Assembly (NCBI GenBank): GCA_009773555.1
Contig: WSXZ01000022.1
Location: forward strand, 1 to 64,000
DNA: 64,000 nucleotides
Direction of reading: 5' to 3'
DNA from: Methylocystaceae bacterium
GTDB lineage: Bacteria > Pseudomonadota > Alphaproteobacteria > Rhizobiales > Beijerinckiaceae
This document shows positions 50,546-59,469 of this stretch, one piece after another. Under the pieces are notes generated by a model that ran no database searches, was not told the DNA's origin, and saw only the letters and a program-made list of their open reading frames with translations. The position numbers were made by a program, and so were the translations under genes. Each line of letters begins with the position of its first letter. Positions within the stretch are counted from its first letter, which is position 1.

Positions 50546-51964
50546 ATGGGTAAGGTGACCGGGTTTCTCGAGATCGACCGGCATGACCGCAAATATAAGC
50601 CGGCGGCCGACCGCATTCGCCATTATCGCGAATTCGTCATTCCGTTGTCGGACGAGACGACGCGCAGCCAGGCCTCGCGCTGCATGGATTGCGGCATTCC
50701 ATTTTGCCACAACGGCTGTCCGGTCAATAATCAGATTCCCGACTGGAATGACCTCGTCTACCATGGCGAGTGGCGGCGCGCGCTCGTCAATCTCCATTCC
50801 ACCAACAACTTCCCGGAGTTCACGGGCCGCGTCTGTCCGGCGCCCTGCGAAGCGTCGTGCACGCTGAATCTTCAGGACCAGCCGGTCACCATCAAGACCA
50901 TCGAATGCGCGATCATCGATCGTGGCTTCGAGCAGGGCTGGGTGGTTCCCGAGCCGCCCAAGCGCAAAACAGGCAAGAAGATCGCCGTCGTCGGCTCCGG
51001 GCCGGCGGGACTTGCGGCGGCCCAGCAGCTGGCGCGCGCCGGCCATGACGTGCATGTCTACGAAAAGCAAGCAAAGGCCGGCGGCCTGCTGCGCTACGGC
51101 ATTCCCGATTTCAAGATGGAAAAGCACCTCATCGACCGTCGCGTTCAGCAGATGGAGGCGGAAGGGGCGGTGTTTCACTGCGGCGTTCATGTCGGCGTCG
51201 ATCTGTCCGCCGACGCGCTGGTCACGGGCCATGACGCCGTTGTCCTCGCCGGCGGCGCCGAACAGCCGCGCGATCTGTCGATCCCAGGCCGCGAATTGCG
51301 CGGGGTTCACTTCGCGATGGATTTTCTGCCGCAACAAAATCGCCGGGTCTCGGGTGAGCCGCTGTCAACCAACGAGCCGATCCTCGCCACCGGCAAACAT
51401 GTCGTGGTCATCGGCGGCGGCGACACCGGCTCGGACTGCATCGGCACCTCGGTGCGCCAGGGGGCGCTTTCGGTCACCCAGCTCGAAATCATGCCGCTTC
51501 CCCCCGAAAAGGAAAACAAGCTGCAGACGTGGCCCGACTGGCCGCTGAAGCTGCGCACGTCCTCCTCACATGACGAGGGTTCGTCGCGCGAATTTTCGGT
51601 GCTGACGCGCGAATTCGAAGGCGCGGAAGGCGCGGTGAAGGCGCTGCGCTGCGTGCGCGTTGACGGGAAAATGCAGGAGGAGCCCGGGAGCGACTTCAGG
51701 CTCAAGGCCGATCTCGTGCTTCTCGCGATGGGCTTTGTGTCGCCGATGCGGGAAGGCCTGCTCGAAACGCTCGGGGTCGATCTCGATTCGCGCGGCAATG
51801 TCGCGGCGGACACGCGCGCCTATCGGGCGTCTCGCGAGAAGATCTTCGCCTGCGGAGACATGCGGCGCGGACAATCGCTCGTCGTCTGGGCCATTCGCGA
51901 GGGACGCCAATGCGCCCACTCAGTGGACGAATTCCTGATGGGCGAAACCAATCTGCCAAGGTGA
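50546..51964 (+). CDS. gltD: Glutamate synthase small subunit
   Basis: GltD passes electrons from NADPH through FAD and Fe-S clusters to GltB. The protein has 472 residues. N-terminal Fe-S cysteines are in [14 protein letters not shown] and CPAPCEASC. The FAD motif is [15 protein letters not shown] and the NADPH motif [12 protein letters not shown]; the C-terminal FAD segment is [16 protein letters not shown]. The ATG at 50546 follows GAGAGG. The gene is intact, unlike gltB. A small membrane-protein gene follows after six bases. Confidence 0.95.
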   Translation: MGKVTGFLEIDRHDRKYKPAADRIRHYREFVIPLSDETTRSQASRCMDCGIPFCHNGCPVNNQIPDWNDLVYHGEWRRALVNLHSTNNFPEFTGRVCPAPCEASCTLNLQDQPVTIKTIECAIIDRGFEQGWVVPEPPKRKTGKKIAVVGSGPAGLAAAQQLARAGHDVHVYEKQAKAGGLLRYGIPDFKMEKHLIDRRVQQMEAEGAVFHCGVHVGVDLSADALVTGHDAVVLAGGAEQPRDLSIPGRELRGVHFAMDFLPQQNRRVSGEPLSTNEPILATGKHVVVIGGGDTGSDCIGTSVRQGALSVTQLEIMPLPPEKENKLQTWPDWPLKLRTSSSHDEGSSREFSVLTREFEGAEGAVKALRCVRVDGKMQEEPGSDFRLKADLVLLAMGFVSPMREGLLETLGVDLDSRGNVAADTRAYRASREKIFACGDMRRGQSLVVWAIREGRQCAHSVDEFLMGETNLPR

Positions 51965-51970
51965 GAGTAA

Positions 51971-52180
51971 ATGGTCAGTGAAAAGCTAAATCTCTGGTAT
52001 TGTGATACCTTCGTCAGCACGCCCTGGCAGTTTTACCTTCTCATCGTGCCGCTCTTGGGGGCCTTCTTCTATGGCCGCGGGAAATACAAGATCGCTTGGT
52101 CTCTGATCGGCGTTTGGCTCGCCATCCAATTGATCTTTTCGGCGCTCACCAATCTCGTGTTCACTTGCTCGCTCGAATAG
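51971..52180 (+). CDS. Small two-helix membrane protein
   Basis: The protein has 69 residues with two hydrophobic helices (about residues 17-34 and 42-60) separated by the basic turn GRGKYK. It is six bases after gltD with GTGAGAG as a possible ribosome-binding site and ends before a strong terminator, so it is the last gene of the gltD transcript. I do not recognise a family. Coding is supported by its hydrophobic pattern and tight placement. Confidence 0.7.
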   Translation: MVSEKLNLWYCDTFVSTPWQFYLLIVPLLGAFFYGRGKYKIAWSLIGVWLAIQLIFSALTNLVFTCSLE

Positions 52181-52191
52181 GGCGCAAAAGA

Positions 52192-52221
52192 AAAGGCCCC
52201 GGCAAACCGGGGCCTTTCGTT
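52192..52221 (+). terminator. Rho-independent terminator
   Basis: An eleven-base-pair stem (AAAGGCCCCGG with CCGGGGCCTTT) and a CAAA loop are followed by CGTTT. It ends the gltD/small-membrane-protein transcript and may also serve the convergent L,D-transpeptidase gene. Confidence 0.92.
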
Positions 52222-52236
52222 TGACAGAGAGCCGGC

Positions 52237-52965
52237 TTAGAGCACGACGACCGTGGCGCCCACCTTCACGCGGCTGAACAGATCGGTCACGTCGTTGTTC
52301 AGCATTCGGATGCAGCCTGACGAAACCGCCTGTCCGATCGTCCAGGGCTCGTTCGAGCCGTGGATGCGGAACATCGTGTCGCGATTGCCCGAGAAAAGAT
52401 ACATCGCACGCGCGCCGAGCGGGTTGTCCTCGCCGCCAGTCATGTGGCGCGGCAGATCGGGGCGGCGCTTCAACATCGCCGCCGGAGGCGTCCAATCCGG
52501 CCATGCTTCCTTGCGGCCGATGTGCGTCCGGCCTTTCCAAGTGAAGCCCTGGCGGCCGACGCCGACGCCGTAGCGCACGGCCTGTCCGTTCGGCAGCGAC
52601 AGATAGAGATAGCGGTTGTTTGTGTCGACGGTGATGGTGCCAGGACGCTCATTGGTCGGATCCTGCACGATTTCGCGGGTCGTGGTCGGATATTCGCGCG
52701 CGAGCCGCGCATCTTCTTGATCCCCGTAGTAGGCCTGCGGGTCCTGCGCGGCGTAATTGGCCTGCTGATCCTGGCCGCCATAGTAAGCTTGCTGCTCACG
52801 CGCGTCATAGTAGGACGCGGTCATCTCCTGTGCGCCCGCCGACGGATCAAACAGCGCCATGAAGGAGCTTTCCTCAGCGTTGACGGCGGAAGACGAAAGT
52901 CCCGCAAAAGCGGCGACGGCGGCGACCTTCAGAAAGCGGCTGGCGTTGAATTCACGGCGGGACAT
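52237..52965 (-). CDS. L,D-transpeptidase (YkuD domain)
   Basis: The protein has 242 residues. A signal peptide covers about 1-30. A Gln/Tyr-rich stretch with repeated QQAYYG/QANYAAQ/PQAYYGDQ units lies at about 52-78. The YkuD domain follows from about 105 to the end. The catalytic motif HGSNEPWTIGQAVSSGCIR places the nucleophile at Cys218 and the His at 202. It forms 3-3 cross-links in peptidoglycan or links proteins to it. The QAYYG repeats may be a flexible wall-binding spacer. Confidence 0.92.
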   Translation of the reverse strand: MSRREFNASRFLKVAAVAAFAGLSSSAVNAEESSFMALFDPSAGAQEMTASYYDAREQQAYYGGQDQQANYAAQDPQAYYGDQEDARLAREYPTTTREIVQDPTNERPGTITVDTNNRYLYLSLPNGQAVRYGVGVGRQGFTWKGRTHIGRKEAWPDWTPPAAMLKRRPDLPRHMTGGEDNPLGARAMYLFSGNRDTMFRIHGSNEPWTIGQAVSSGCIRMLNNDVTDLFSRVKVGATVVVL

Positions 52966-53047
52966 GACGGCGGCTCCACAATTTCTCTGTCGTGCAGAGA
53001 GAATGCAAAACCCCCGAAAAGCGTTCCGTGCGCGAACGCACAAATCG

Positions 53048-54373
53048 TCAGCGCGGCTGAGAAGGGGCGTTCGCCGCCGGGCGCCAGCTGTAGTCGTCGG
53101 CGCGATTGCTGCGCGGATTCTGGTCCCCGCCCTCGACGAAAACATGTCGCGCGAGCGCCTGCGCGGGCGTGCCTGCGTCCGCCGCCGCTTTGCCGGCCGG
53201 GGTTCTTCTGGCGAGCTCTGTCGCCGCTCCGGCGCCCGTCAGTTGCTGCGTCGGGCCGACGGCAGGTCGTTCGGGTAAGCTCGGCGCCGCCGACGGCCCG
53301 CCAACGGGCGAGCGGAATACGATCGGCTGACCGTCCGCTGGGGCCGCCGCCACGGGTTGCTGGGGCGCAGTCGCGCCCCCCGCCTCAGGCTGGGGCGTCG
53401 CCGGCGCGCCAGCGACGGGAGCCTGCTGGCGAGAGGCGTCGTAATATTTCTTGATCTCGCCTTCGACGAAATGGGCGACGCTGCGCGCGCCGGCATCGGT
53501 GAAGTGCACGCCGTCCGCAGAGCGCAGCTTAACGATCTGGCCGTTGATGTCCGGACCGAAAGCGCTGTACTGCCCATGTTCGTCGGTCATCGCGTCCCAG
53601 AGATCGACATAGGGAATATTGGCGTGCGCCGCGCGCGCCTTGAAGATTTCATTGAGCTGCGCCATGTCGGCGGACAGCCGCTCGTTCTTCATGACCGGCA
53701 GACCGACCCAAATGACCGGAATATTCTTTTCCTTAAAAGCCGCAATCACCGCATCGACCCGCGCTGCGTAGAGTTCGCGCCATCGCGGCGACAGCGGCTC
53801 GATTGACTCTTGACCCTGCTGGATCGCTTGACGATCATTGCTGCCGAGCATGACGACGGCGACATTGATCTTCTGCGGGTCGGCGGCGATCTCTTTCGCC
53901 GCCTTGGGCCAATCGTAGAAGTCTTCGCGCACGAGACCGCTGCTTTCCCGGCCTTTTCGAAGGATGGCGACGTCTGGTCGATCCGAAAACCCGTCTTTCA
54001 GGCCGTTGGCAAGAAGCAGCCCCAGAGTGTCGCCGATCGTCGCGACAACGAATGTTGGCTGGGTGACGGCCGTGTTCTGAGCCTGGTCGGGGGCGGCGCC
54101 GTCCTTACGCTTCGCCGCGCGTCGCGGATTATCCGTCTGGCCGTGCCAGTATGTCGGGGCGCGATTCTCGCGGTGCGGCATGATCCGTCGCACTCTTGGC
54201 TCGCCGCGAGGTCCCCAGCCATGCTGCGGATGGCCGCCAAAGATGCCGCCAAAAAATTCCGTAAAGGGGTCCTGCGCGAAGGACGCGCCGGGCGTCGCGC
54301 ACGTCAACAATACGCCAAGAAAGAGCGCCATAATACGGCGCAGGGTCTGTAAGCTCCTAGACATGGACGCCAT
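53048..54373 (-). CDS. Periplasmic SGNH/GDSL-like protein (DUF459)
   Basis: The protein has about 441 residues. A signal peptide (LFLGVLLTCATPGASFAQ) leads to an SGNH-hydrolase-like domain at about 100-310, with GSNDRQ (block III) and DGVHFTDAG (block V Asp and His). A long Pro/Ala-rich tail follows. At the block I position the motif reads IGDTLG, so the catalytic Ser is replaced by Thr. DUF459 proteins are thought to act on cell-envelope acyl groups. It lies upstream of the L,D-transpeptidase on the same strand, 82 bases apart. Start may be 54373 or 54364. Confidence 0.8.
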   Translation of the reverse strand: MASMSRSLQTLRRIMALFLGVLLTCATPGASFAQDPFTEFFGGIFGGHPQHGWGPRGEPRVRRIMPHRENRAPTYWHGQTDNPRRAAKRKDGAAPDQAQNTAVTQPTFVVATIGDTLGLLLANGLKDGFSDRPDVAILRKGRESSGLVREDFYDWPKAAKEIAADPQKINVAVVMLGSNDRQAIQQGQESIEPLSPRWRELYAARVDAVIAAFKEKNIPVIWVGLPVMKNERLSADMAQLNEIFKARAAHANIPYVDLWDAMTDEHGQYSAFGPDINGQIVKLRSADGVHFTDAGARSVAHFVEGEIKKYYDASRQQAPVAGAPATPQPEAGGATAPQQPVAAAPADGQPIVFRSPVGGPSAAPSLPERPAVGPTQQLTGAGAATELARRTPAGKAAADAGTPAQALARHVFVEGGDQNPRSNRADDYSWRPAANAPSQPR

Positions 54374-54503
54374 TATAGCGCGTCCCGAACGCCTTGGCAT
54401 CCTCGTTGCGATTCATCACTTAATTGTGTGGCGCATAGCCTTGACGCATGGAGCGGTTTTGGCGTCAATCGTCAGCAACTGGGCGGGATTTAGGAGAAGC
54501 GAG

Positions 54504-54980
54504 ATGCGACGCCGTAACCGGGGGGCTGGCGGAGTCTGGACACGAGCCGCCGCGACCGCGCTTTTCGCGCTTGCTGCGGCCACGGCGGCGGCCCAGCCGG
54601 CGCGCGAGGAAAACCCGCCGGCGGAATTTCGAATTCTGCCGTACTCAGGACTGACGCCCTACTGCATCGATCCGACGATTCTCAACGAAGTCGTCAAGGG
54701 TTTTGCCGCAAGAGAAGCCTGGTTTTGGAATTCGCCTCTGGTCATTGTGGCCTTTGACGGCGTCGAGGACATCGGCGCCCGCAACAACGGCCTGAGCTAT
54801 ATTCCCCGTCGCTATTGTCGCGCACTGGCGCTTTTTAACGACGGCGTAAGACGCGAGGTCGTCTACAATATCGGAGAATCCTTGGGCTTTATCGGCGCGG
54901 GACCTGGCGTGACATGGTGCGTCGTCGGGCTGGACCGCAATCATGCCTTCAGTCCCAATTGTCGAGCCGCAGGACCTTAG
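54504..54980 (+). CDS. Conserved-looking secreted protein of unknown function
   Basis: The protein has 158 residues with a basic N-terminus and signal peptide (TALFALAAATAAAQPA). The mature part contains YCIDPTILNEVVKGFAARE, LSYIPRRYCRA and GVTWCVVGLDR, with four cysteines that could form disulfides. TAGGAGA precedes the ATG at 54504. It looks like a small periplasmic protein widespread in the order, but I cannot name a family. RNase T2 follows after 25 bases. Confidence 0.8.
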   Translation: MRRRNRGAGGVWTRAAATALFALAAATAAAQPAREENPPAEFRILPYSGLTPYCIDPTILNEVVKGFAAREAWFWNSPLVIVAFDGVEDIGARNNGLSYIPRRYCRALALFNDGVRREVVYNIGESLGFIGAGPGVTWCVVGLDRNHAFSPNCRAAGP

Positions 54981-55005
54981 CGTCCTATTTGCAGAGTCGT
55001 TTGAG

Positions 55006-55713
55006 ATGAGAAGAGTTTTCGTTCGTTGCGCCGCATGGGCGTTACTGGTCGGCGCGGTGGCGTCGAGCGGATTTTTCGACGCCATCGCGAAGGAAGGCGA
55101 CTGCACGGCGGAGGATTGCCCAAATCGCGCGGCCTCGCGGGCCGGCGCGGCGCGTGACTTCGACTTCTACGTGCTGGCGCTCAGCTGGTCGCCCGGCTTC
55201 TGCGAAAGCATCGAGGGCGCGCGCGATCAGTGCGAACCGGGAAAGGGACTCGGCTTCGTCGTTCACGGGCTCTGGCCGCAATATGAAAGCGGCGTCCCGA
55301 GCGAATGTCCGGGCGCGCGCTCTCCATCACGCGTCGCGATCGAAAAAGCAGCAGGCTTGTTTCCCGACGAGCGGCTGGCGCGTTATGAGTGGCGCAAGCA
55401 TGGAGTCTGCAGCGGCAAAAGCCCGAGCGACTATTTCGCCGACGTCGCGCGCGCCCACGCCGCCGTGGCCATTCCGCCGCTTTTCGTCAAACCTGCCCGC
55501 GATCAGACCTTTACGCCGATCGACGTCGAGCGCGCCTTCTACGAAGTCAATCCACGGCTGCGGCCCGGCATGATGGCGGTGTCGTGCCGCCGGGGCGTTA
55601 TGGACGGCGTGCGCATCTGCCTGTCCAAGGACCTGCGCGAGTTTCGCGCCTGTCCTGCCGTTGCGCAGCGCGGGTGCCACGTTCGAGAAATCAGCGCGCC
55701 CGCGCCGCTGTAG
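55006..55713 (+). CDS. Ribonuclease T2 family protein
   Basis: The protein has 235 residues. A signal peptide covers about residues 1-28, so the enzyme acts in the periplasm. Both active-site motifs are present: HGLWPQY (His87) and EWRKHGVCSG (Glu128 and His132). Six or more cysteines suggest disulfides. It degrades RNA through 2',3'-cyclic phosphates. It is in a tight rightward series with the preceding secreted protein and rlmJ. Confidence 0.93.
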   Translation: MRRVFVRCAAWALLVGAVASSGFFDAIAKEGDCTAEDCPNRAASRAGAARDFDFYVLALSWSPGFCESIEGARDQCEPGKGLGFVVHGLWPQYESGVPSECPGARSPSRVAIEKAAGLFPDERLARYEWRKHGVCSGKSPSDYFADVARAHAAVAIPPLFVKPARDQTFTPIDVERAFYEVNPRLRPGMMAVSCRRGVMDGVRICLSKDLREFRACPAVAQRGCHVREISAPAPL

Positions 55714-55718
55714 CGCCT

Positions 55719-56564
55719 ATGAACTATCGCCACGGGTTTCACGCCGGCAATTTCGCCGACGTCTTTAAACATGCGCTGCTTGTGCGCCTCTTGGCCTATC
55801 TGAGACGCAAGGAAACGCCATTTCGCGTGATCGAGACGCACGCAGGAGAGGGCGCCTATGATCTTACAGCGGAGGAGGCGGAGCGCACGCTCGAGTGGCG
55901 CGGCGGCGTTGGACGTCTCGCTGATCTCTCCGGCGCGAGTGCGGAAGTTCGCGCGCTGCTTGCGCCCTACATCGATTGTCTCGGGCGGCGCGACCACGAG
56001 GGAAAGCCCGCGCTCTATCCAGGTTCGCCGTCGATCGCGCAGAAATTGATGCGCCCGCAGGACCGCGCGATTTTCTGCGAGCTGCGGCCTGACGCCTTCG
56101 CCATGCTGCGTCGACGGTTCTCGCGCGACGAGCGCGTTAAGGCGATTCATATCGACGGCTATTTGGGACTTGGCGCCTATGTTCCGCCGAAGGAGCGGCG
56201 CGGGATCGCGTTGATTGATCCGCCTTTCGAGCGCGAAGACGAGTTCGAGGCCGCTTTTGACGCCTTCAATAAATCATATGCAAAGTGGAATTCTGGGATT
56301 TACGCGCTGTGGCATCCCGCAAAGAGCGATCGGGACGTTCGAAAATTCCAAAACAGATTGAGGGAAAGCGGCATACGGCGCATCCTGCAGCTTTCGTTGA
56401 GCATCGGCGGAGACGGTGAGGGGTTGCGCAGCTGCGGAATGGCGGTCGTCAATCCGCCATTCGTGCTCGAAGAAGAAGCGCGAACGCTCCTTGCCTTCCT
56501 CGCTCCACGGATGGCGCAAGGCGAAGGCGCTGGCTGCGAGATTGCGTGGCTCGCAGGCGAATGA
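55719..56564 (+). CDS. rlmJ: 23S rRNA (adenine(2030)-N(6))-methyltransferase
   Basis: RlmJ methylates A2030 of 23S rRNA. The protein has 281 residues starting MNYRHGFHAGNFADVFKH, the hallmark N-terminus of the family. It has THAGEGAYDL (SAM motif) and the catalytic IDPPFERED. It starts five bases after the RNase T2 stop. The 3' end meets a convergent small gene with an imperfect hairpin between. Confidence 0.93.
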   Translation: MNYRHGFHAGNFADVFKHALLVRLLAYLRRKETPFRVIETHAGEGAYDLTAEEAERTLEWRGGVGRLADLSGASAEVRALLAPYIDCLGRRDHEGKPALYPGSPSIAQKLMRPQDRAIFCELRPDAFAMLRRRFSRDERVKAIHIDGYLGLGAYVPPKERRGIALIDPPFEREDEFEAAFDAFNKSYAKWNSGIYALWHPAKSDRDVRKFQNRLRESGIRRILQLSLSIGGDGEGLRSCGMAVVNPPFVLEEEARTLLAFLAPRMAQGEGAGCEIAWLAGE

Positions 56565-56573
56565 GCCGATCAA

Positions 56574-56608
56574 CTTTTCCGAGCCGACTTTGGCCGGCTT
56601 CGGAAGAG
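56574..56608. terminator. Probable terminator between convergent genes
   Basis: A stem of nine plus four pairs with one bulge (CTTTTCCGA-GCCG against CGGC-TTCGGAAGAG) lies between rlmJ and the convergent Arg-rich peptide gene. There is no long T run on either strand, so termination is a guess. Confidence 0.4.
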
Positions 56609-56638
56609 TAACTCGAACTCAGGAGCGTAGTGTCGCGC

Positions 56639-56872
56639 TCACCAGCGGCGGCGCCAACGACGACGCCGAGCTCGCCGCCAGTATCGACGGCGCCACCAGC
56701 TTTTTTCGATCGTTGCGTTTTCCATGTCTTCAGGCGTCGCGACGCCGAGTTCGGGCCGCGCGGGAGCCACCCCTACTTGCGGCGCCAGCCCAGGAAGCGC
56801 CTGCGCTTGCGATACGACGACAGTCGCGCCAAGACCGGCGAGCAGCGCCGTAATAAATGTGCGTCTTTCCAT
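56639..56872 (-). CDS. Small secreted Arg/Trp-rich protein
   Basis: The protein has 77 residues. A signal peptide (residues 1-25, FITALLAGLGATVVVSQAQA) precedes a short Pro/Ala linker and a C-terminal tail of about 20 residues made almost only of Arg, Trp and Tyr (WWRRRYWRR and RRRRWRRRW). Similar Trp/Arg tails occur in small exported proteins of Hyphomicrobiales with no known role. The charge and aromatic content would favour binding to membranes or polyanions. Confidence 0.65.
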   Translation of the reverse strand: MERRTFITALLAGLGATVVVSQAQALPGLAPQVGVAPARPELGVATPEDMENATIEKSWWRRRYWRRARRRRWRRRW

Positions 56873-57044
56873 CTTAACCTCTCCCTGCTAGCCGGACTCA
56901 AATTACCGCGCCGTCATGCATGTCGGTCCTTCGACATCTGGCCCAATATGCGCGCTTATCAAGTCCATCTGGCGGAGGCCGTAAAGGTTCACGGGCGCGC
57001 TACAGCGCCGTTGTAGGTTTGCTGCACGGATGATAGGTGCAGCC

Positions 57045-57641
57045 ATGCTCATCTTGCGTTTTTCTCCCGCTTCGCCCTACGCCAGGAAGATCCGAATCGC
57101 CGCCGAATTGCTCGGCTTGTCGGAAAGGATCGAAATCGCCGCCGCCGATGCCGCCGATCCCGCCGACAGTCTGCGGCGCCAGAACCCGCTCGGCAAAATC
57201 CCGACGTTGGTTTTGGAGGACGGCACAGCGCTCTATGACAGTCGCGTCATCGCCGAATATCTGGATCATCTCGCCGGCGGCGGGCGGATCATTCCGACCG
57301 AGCCGACGGCGCGCTTCGCGGCCCTGCGGCTGCAAGCGCTCGGCGACGGGATCAACGACGCCGCTCTATTGATCCGCTATGAAATGTTCAATCGCCCGGA
57401 AGCCTTACGCTACGATGAGGCGATCGCGCTTCAGCAAGGCAAAATCGATCGGGCGCTCGGCGTGCTCGACGCCGCCCCCCCGACCGGTTCGGTCGACATC
57501 GGCCATATCGCGGTCGCCTGTGCGCTTGGCTATCTTGATTTGCGTTTCTCTGGCGCATGGCGAGAGAACCACCAACGTCTCGTCTCGTGGCTTACGGAAT
57601 TTGCACGCGCCATCCCGGCCTTCGACGCGACGAAGGTCTAA
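57045..57641 (+). CDS. Glutathione S-transferase family protein
   Basis: The protein has about 198 residues. The N-terminal thioredoxin-like domain reads LRFSPASPYARKIRIAAELLG, a Ser-Pro-Tyr active-site type, then GKIPTLVLEDGTALYDSRVIAEYL with the conserved cis-Pro and Asp-Ser. The helical C-terminal domain is short. A relative at 20.9 kb is only distantly similar. ATG 57045 starts at the conserved strand; ATG 57030 would add five residues. Confidence 0.88.
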   Translation: MLILRFSPASPYARKIRIAAELLGLSERIEIAAADAADPADSLRRQNPLGKIPTLVLEDGTALYDSRVIAEYLDHLAGGGRIIPTEPTARFAALRLQALGDGINDAALLIRYEMFNRPEALRYDEAIALQQGKIDRALGVLDAAPPTGSVDIGHIAVACALGYLDLRFSGAWRENHQRLVSWLTEFARAIPAFDATKV

Positions 57642-57706
57642 TTCGGCCCTAGCGCATATGGCGCCTGTCCGGGAGATCTGCTCTACCAAGAAGCGAAGCT
57701 GTCAGC

Positions 57707-58057
57707 CTATTTGCTGGCGATTTCGCTTGGAGGCTTCCACTCGCCCCCGGCCGAGGGACCAGTCTGCGCGGCTGGGATGCGCAGGCGTTGACCCGGTTGG
57801 ATTTTGTCGGGATCCGTCAGCATCGGCCGATTGGCCTCGAAGATCTCCATATATTTGGCGCCCTTGCCGGCGCCGTAATGCGCTTCGGCGATCTTCCACA
57901 GCGTGTCGCCAGACTTCACGACGTAGAAGGTCTCTGTCGAGGACGACCCTGCGGCCCCGGACTCTTCGGCCTTAGGGGTAGCCGCGGCCGTTTTCTTGAG
58001 CGCGTCTGGGGCAGGCCCCGGTTTGCCTTTTCCGGTCAGAAAATCCAAAAGTCCCAT
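57707..58057 (-). CDS. LysM domain protein
   Basis: The protein has 116 residues. A charged N-terminus ([12 protein letters not shown]) and a linker precede a single LysM domain at about 43-97 ([18 protein letters not shown], then [13 protein letters not shown]). It resembles the C-terminal part of the potassium-binding YgaU/Kbp protein but lacks the BON domain. No signal peptide is seen, so cytoplasmic location is likely. AAGGAGA precedes the ATG at 58057. Confidence 0.88.
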   Translation of the reverse strand: MGLLDFLTGKGKPGPAPDALKKTAAATPKAEESGAAGSSSTETFYVVKSGDTLWKIAEAHYGAGKGAKYMEIFEANRPMLTDPDKIQPGQRLRIPAAQTGPSAGGEWKPPSEIASK

Positions 58058-58265
58058 GCTGGAGTCTCCTTCGTAGGTCCGGCCATTCACGCCGGATGCG
58101 ACTGGTCTATTGTAGCGCTCCGCTCGCAACTCGCGAGTGTAGGCGTGTCCGAAAAGCAGCGCCAGGGCGCGACTTCCGGGCAATCGTAGCCGGCGAGCGG
58201 CAAGTTCTGGCGGCGAAGGCGTTCACCGTCTCGCGGAACCGCCGAAAATCTCCTATACCCCTGCG

Positions 58266-58790
58266 ATGATCGCCACCTCTGCCACCACCGCGCGTACGGC
58301 CCTCTACCCCGGCACGTTCGACCCGTGGACCTTTGGCCATCTCGACGTGATGGCGCAGGGCGGGGCGCTCTTTGACAGGATCGTCGTTGCGATCGGCGTG
58401 CACCACGGCAAGGAGCCGTGGCTCTCTTTCGACGAGCGCGCGGCGGTCATTCGCGAGGCCTGCGCCGGCTTGGGCGCGTCTTGCGGCTTCGAGGTCGCGG
58501 GCTTTGACGGACTTGTCGTCGAGGCGGCGCGCCAGCACGGCGCCTGCGCCATTCTCCGCGGTTTGCGCGATAGCGCCGACTTCGACTATGAGATGCAGAT
58601 GGCGGGGATGAATGGGACGCTTGCGCCCGACATTCACACGATTTTCATGCCTGCTTCGCCAGGGCTACGCCACGTCAGCGGAACCTTCGTGCGTCAGATC
58701 GCGGCGCTTGGCGGCGATGTGTCGGCCTTTGCGCCGGCCGTCTCCGTCGCCGCACTCAAACGCGCCATAAAAAGGCGCGGCAATACATAG
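58266..58790 (+). CDS. coaD: Phosphopantetheine adenylyltransferase
   Basis: CoaD makes dephospho-CoA from 4'-phosphopantetheine. The protein has 174 residues. The nucleotidyltransferase motif is YPGTFDPWTFGHLD, the product-binding LRGLRDSADFDYE lies in the middle, and the VSGTFVRQIA motif near the end takes the place of the usual ISSS-type signature. It leads the block with two cyclophilin genes, a PRC-barrel gene, queA and tgt. Confidence 0.95.
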   Translation: MIATSATTARTALYPGTFDPWTFGHLDVMAQGGALFDRIVVAIGVHHGKEPWLSFDERAAVIREACAGLGASCGFEVAGFDGLVVEAARQHGACAILRGLRDSADFDYEMQMAGMNGTLAPDIHTIFMPASPGLRHVSGTFVRQIAALGGDVSAFAPAVSVAALKRAIKRRGNT

Positions 58791-58799
58791 GGAGGCTTT

Positions 58800-59351
58800 A
58801 TGAAACTCACCCGCCGTCTGCTTCTTGCCGCCGCGGCCGTCGCCGCGCTCAGCGCCGCGCCCGCTAGAGCGGCAGACGATCATCTCCTTTATCTCGACAC
58901 GAAGGATGGCCGCGTCACCATCAAGCTGCGGCCTGATCTCGCGCCCAAGCATGTCGAACGCATTGAGAAGCTGGCCAAGGAGCATTTCTACGACGGTATT
59001 GTATTCCATCGCGTCATCGACGGCTTTATGGCGCAAGCTGGCGATCCAACCGGCACCGGAATGCAAGGTTCGCGCTATACGGATCTGAAGGCCGAGTTTA
59101 CGGATACGCCGTTCAAGCGCGGCACAGTTGGAATGGCGCGCGAAGGCGGCGACGTCAATTCCGGCAATTCGCAGTTCTTCATCGTCTATGCAGACGCGCC
59201 GCAGCTCAACGGCAAATACACCGTTTTCGGCGAAGTCGTGTCGGGAATGGACGTCGTCGACAAGATCAAGAAGGGTTCGAAGTCGAATAACGGCATGGTC
59301 GACAATCCGGAAAAGATCATCAAGATGCGCGTTGCTGGCGACGAGAGCTGA
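58800..59351 (+). CDS. Periplasmic peptidyl-prolyl cis-trans isomerase (cyclophilin)
   Basis: The protein has 183 residues with a signal peptide (LLLAAAAVAALSAAPARA) and a cyclophilin domain: FYDGIVFHRVIDGFMAQAGDP, GTVGMAREGGDVNSGNSQFFI and FGEVVSGMDVVDKI. The catalytic Arg is in FHRVI. It folds exported proteins. It starts nine bases after coaD with GGGAGG upstream. A cytoplasmic paralogue follows. Confidence 0.93.
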   Translation: MKLTRRLLLAAAAVAALSAAPARAADDHLLYLDTKDGRVTIKLRPDLAPKHVERIEKLAKEHFYDGIVFHRVIDGFMAQAGDPTGTGMQGSRYTDLKAEFTDTPFKRGTVGMAREGGDVNSGNSQFFIVYADAPQLNGKYTVFGEVVSGMDVVDKIKKGSKSNNGMVDNPEKIIKMRVAGDES

Positions 59352-59469
59352 GATTCATATGCGTTGCGCCCGCGCTTGTGCGGCGCGACGTGGCCGCACC
59401 TTCGCAACGGCCGGCAAGCCCGGCTGCAATGCATGAAGGATCAGCTCAAGAAAGTGAGAGGGAATCAGA

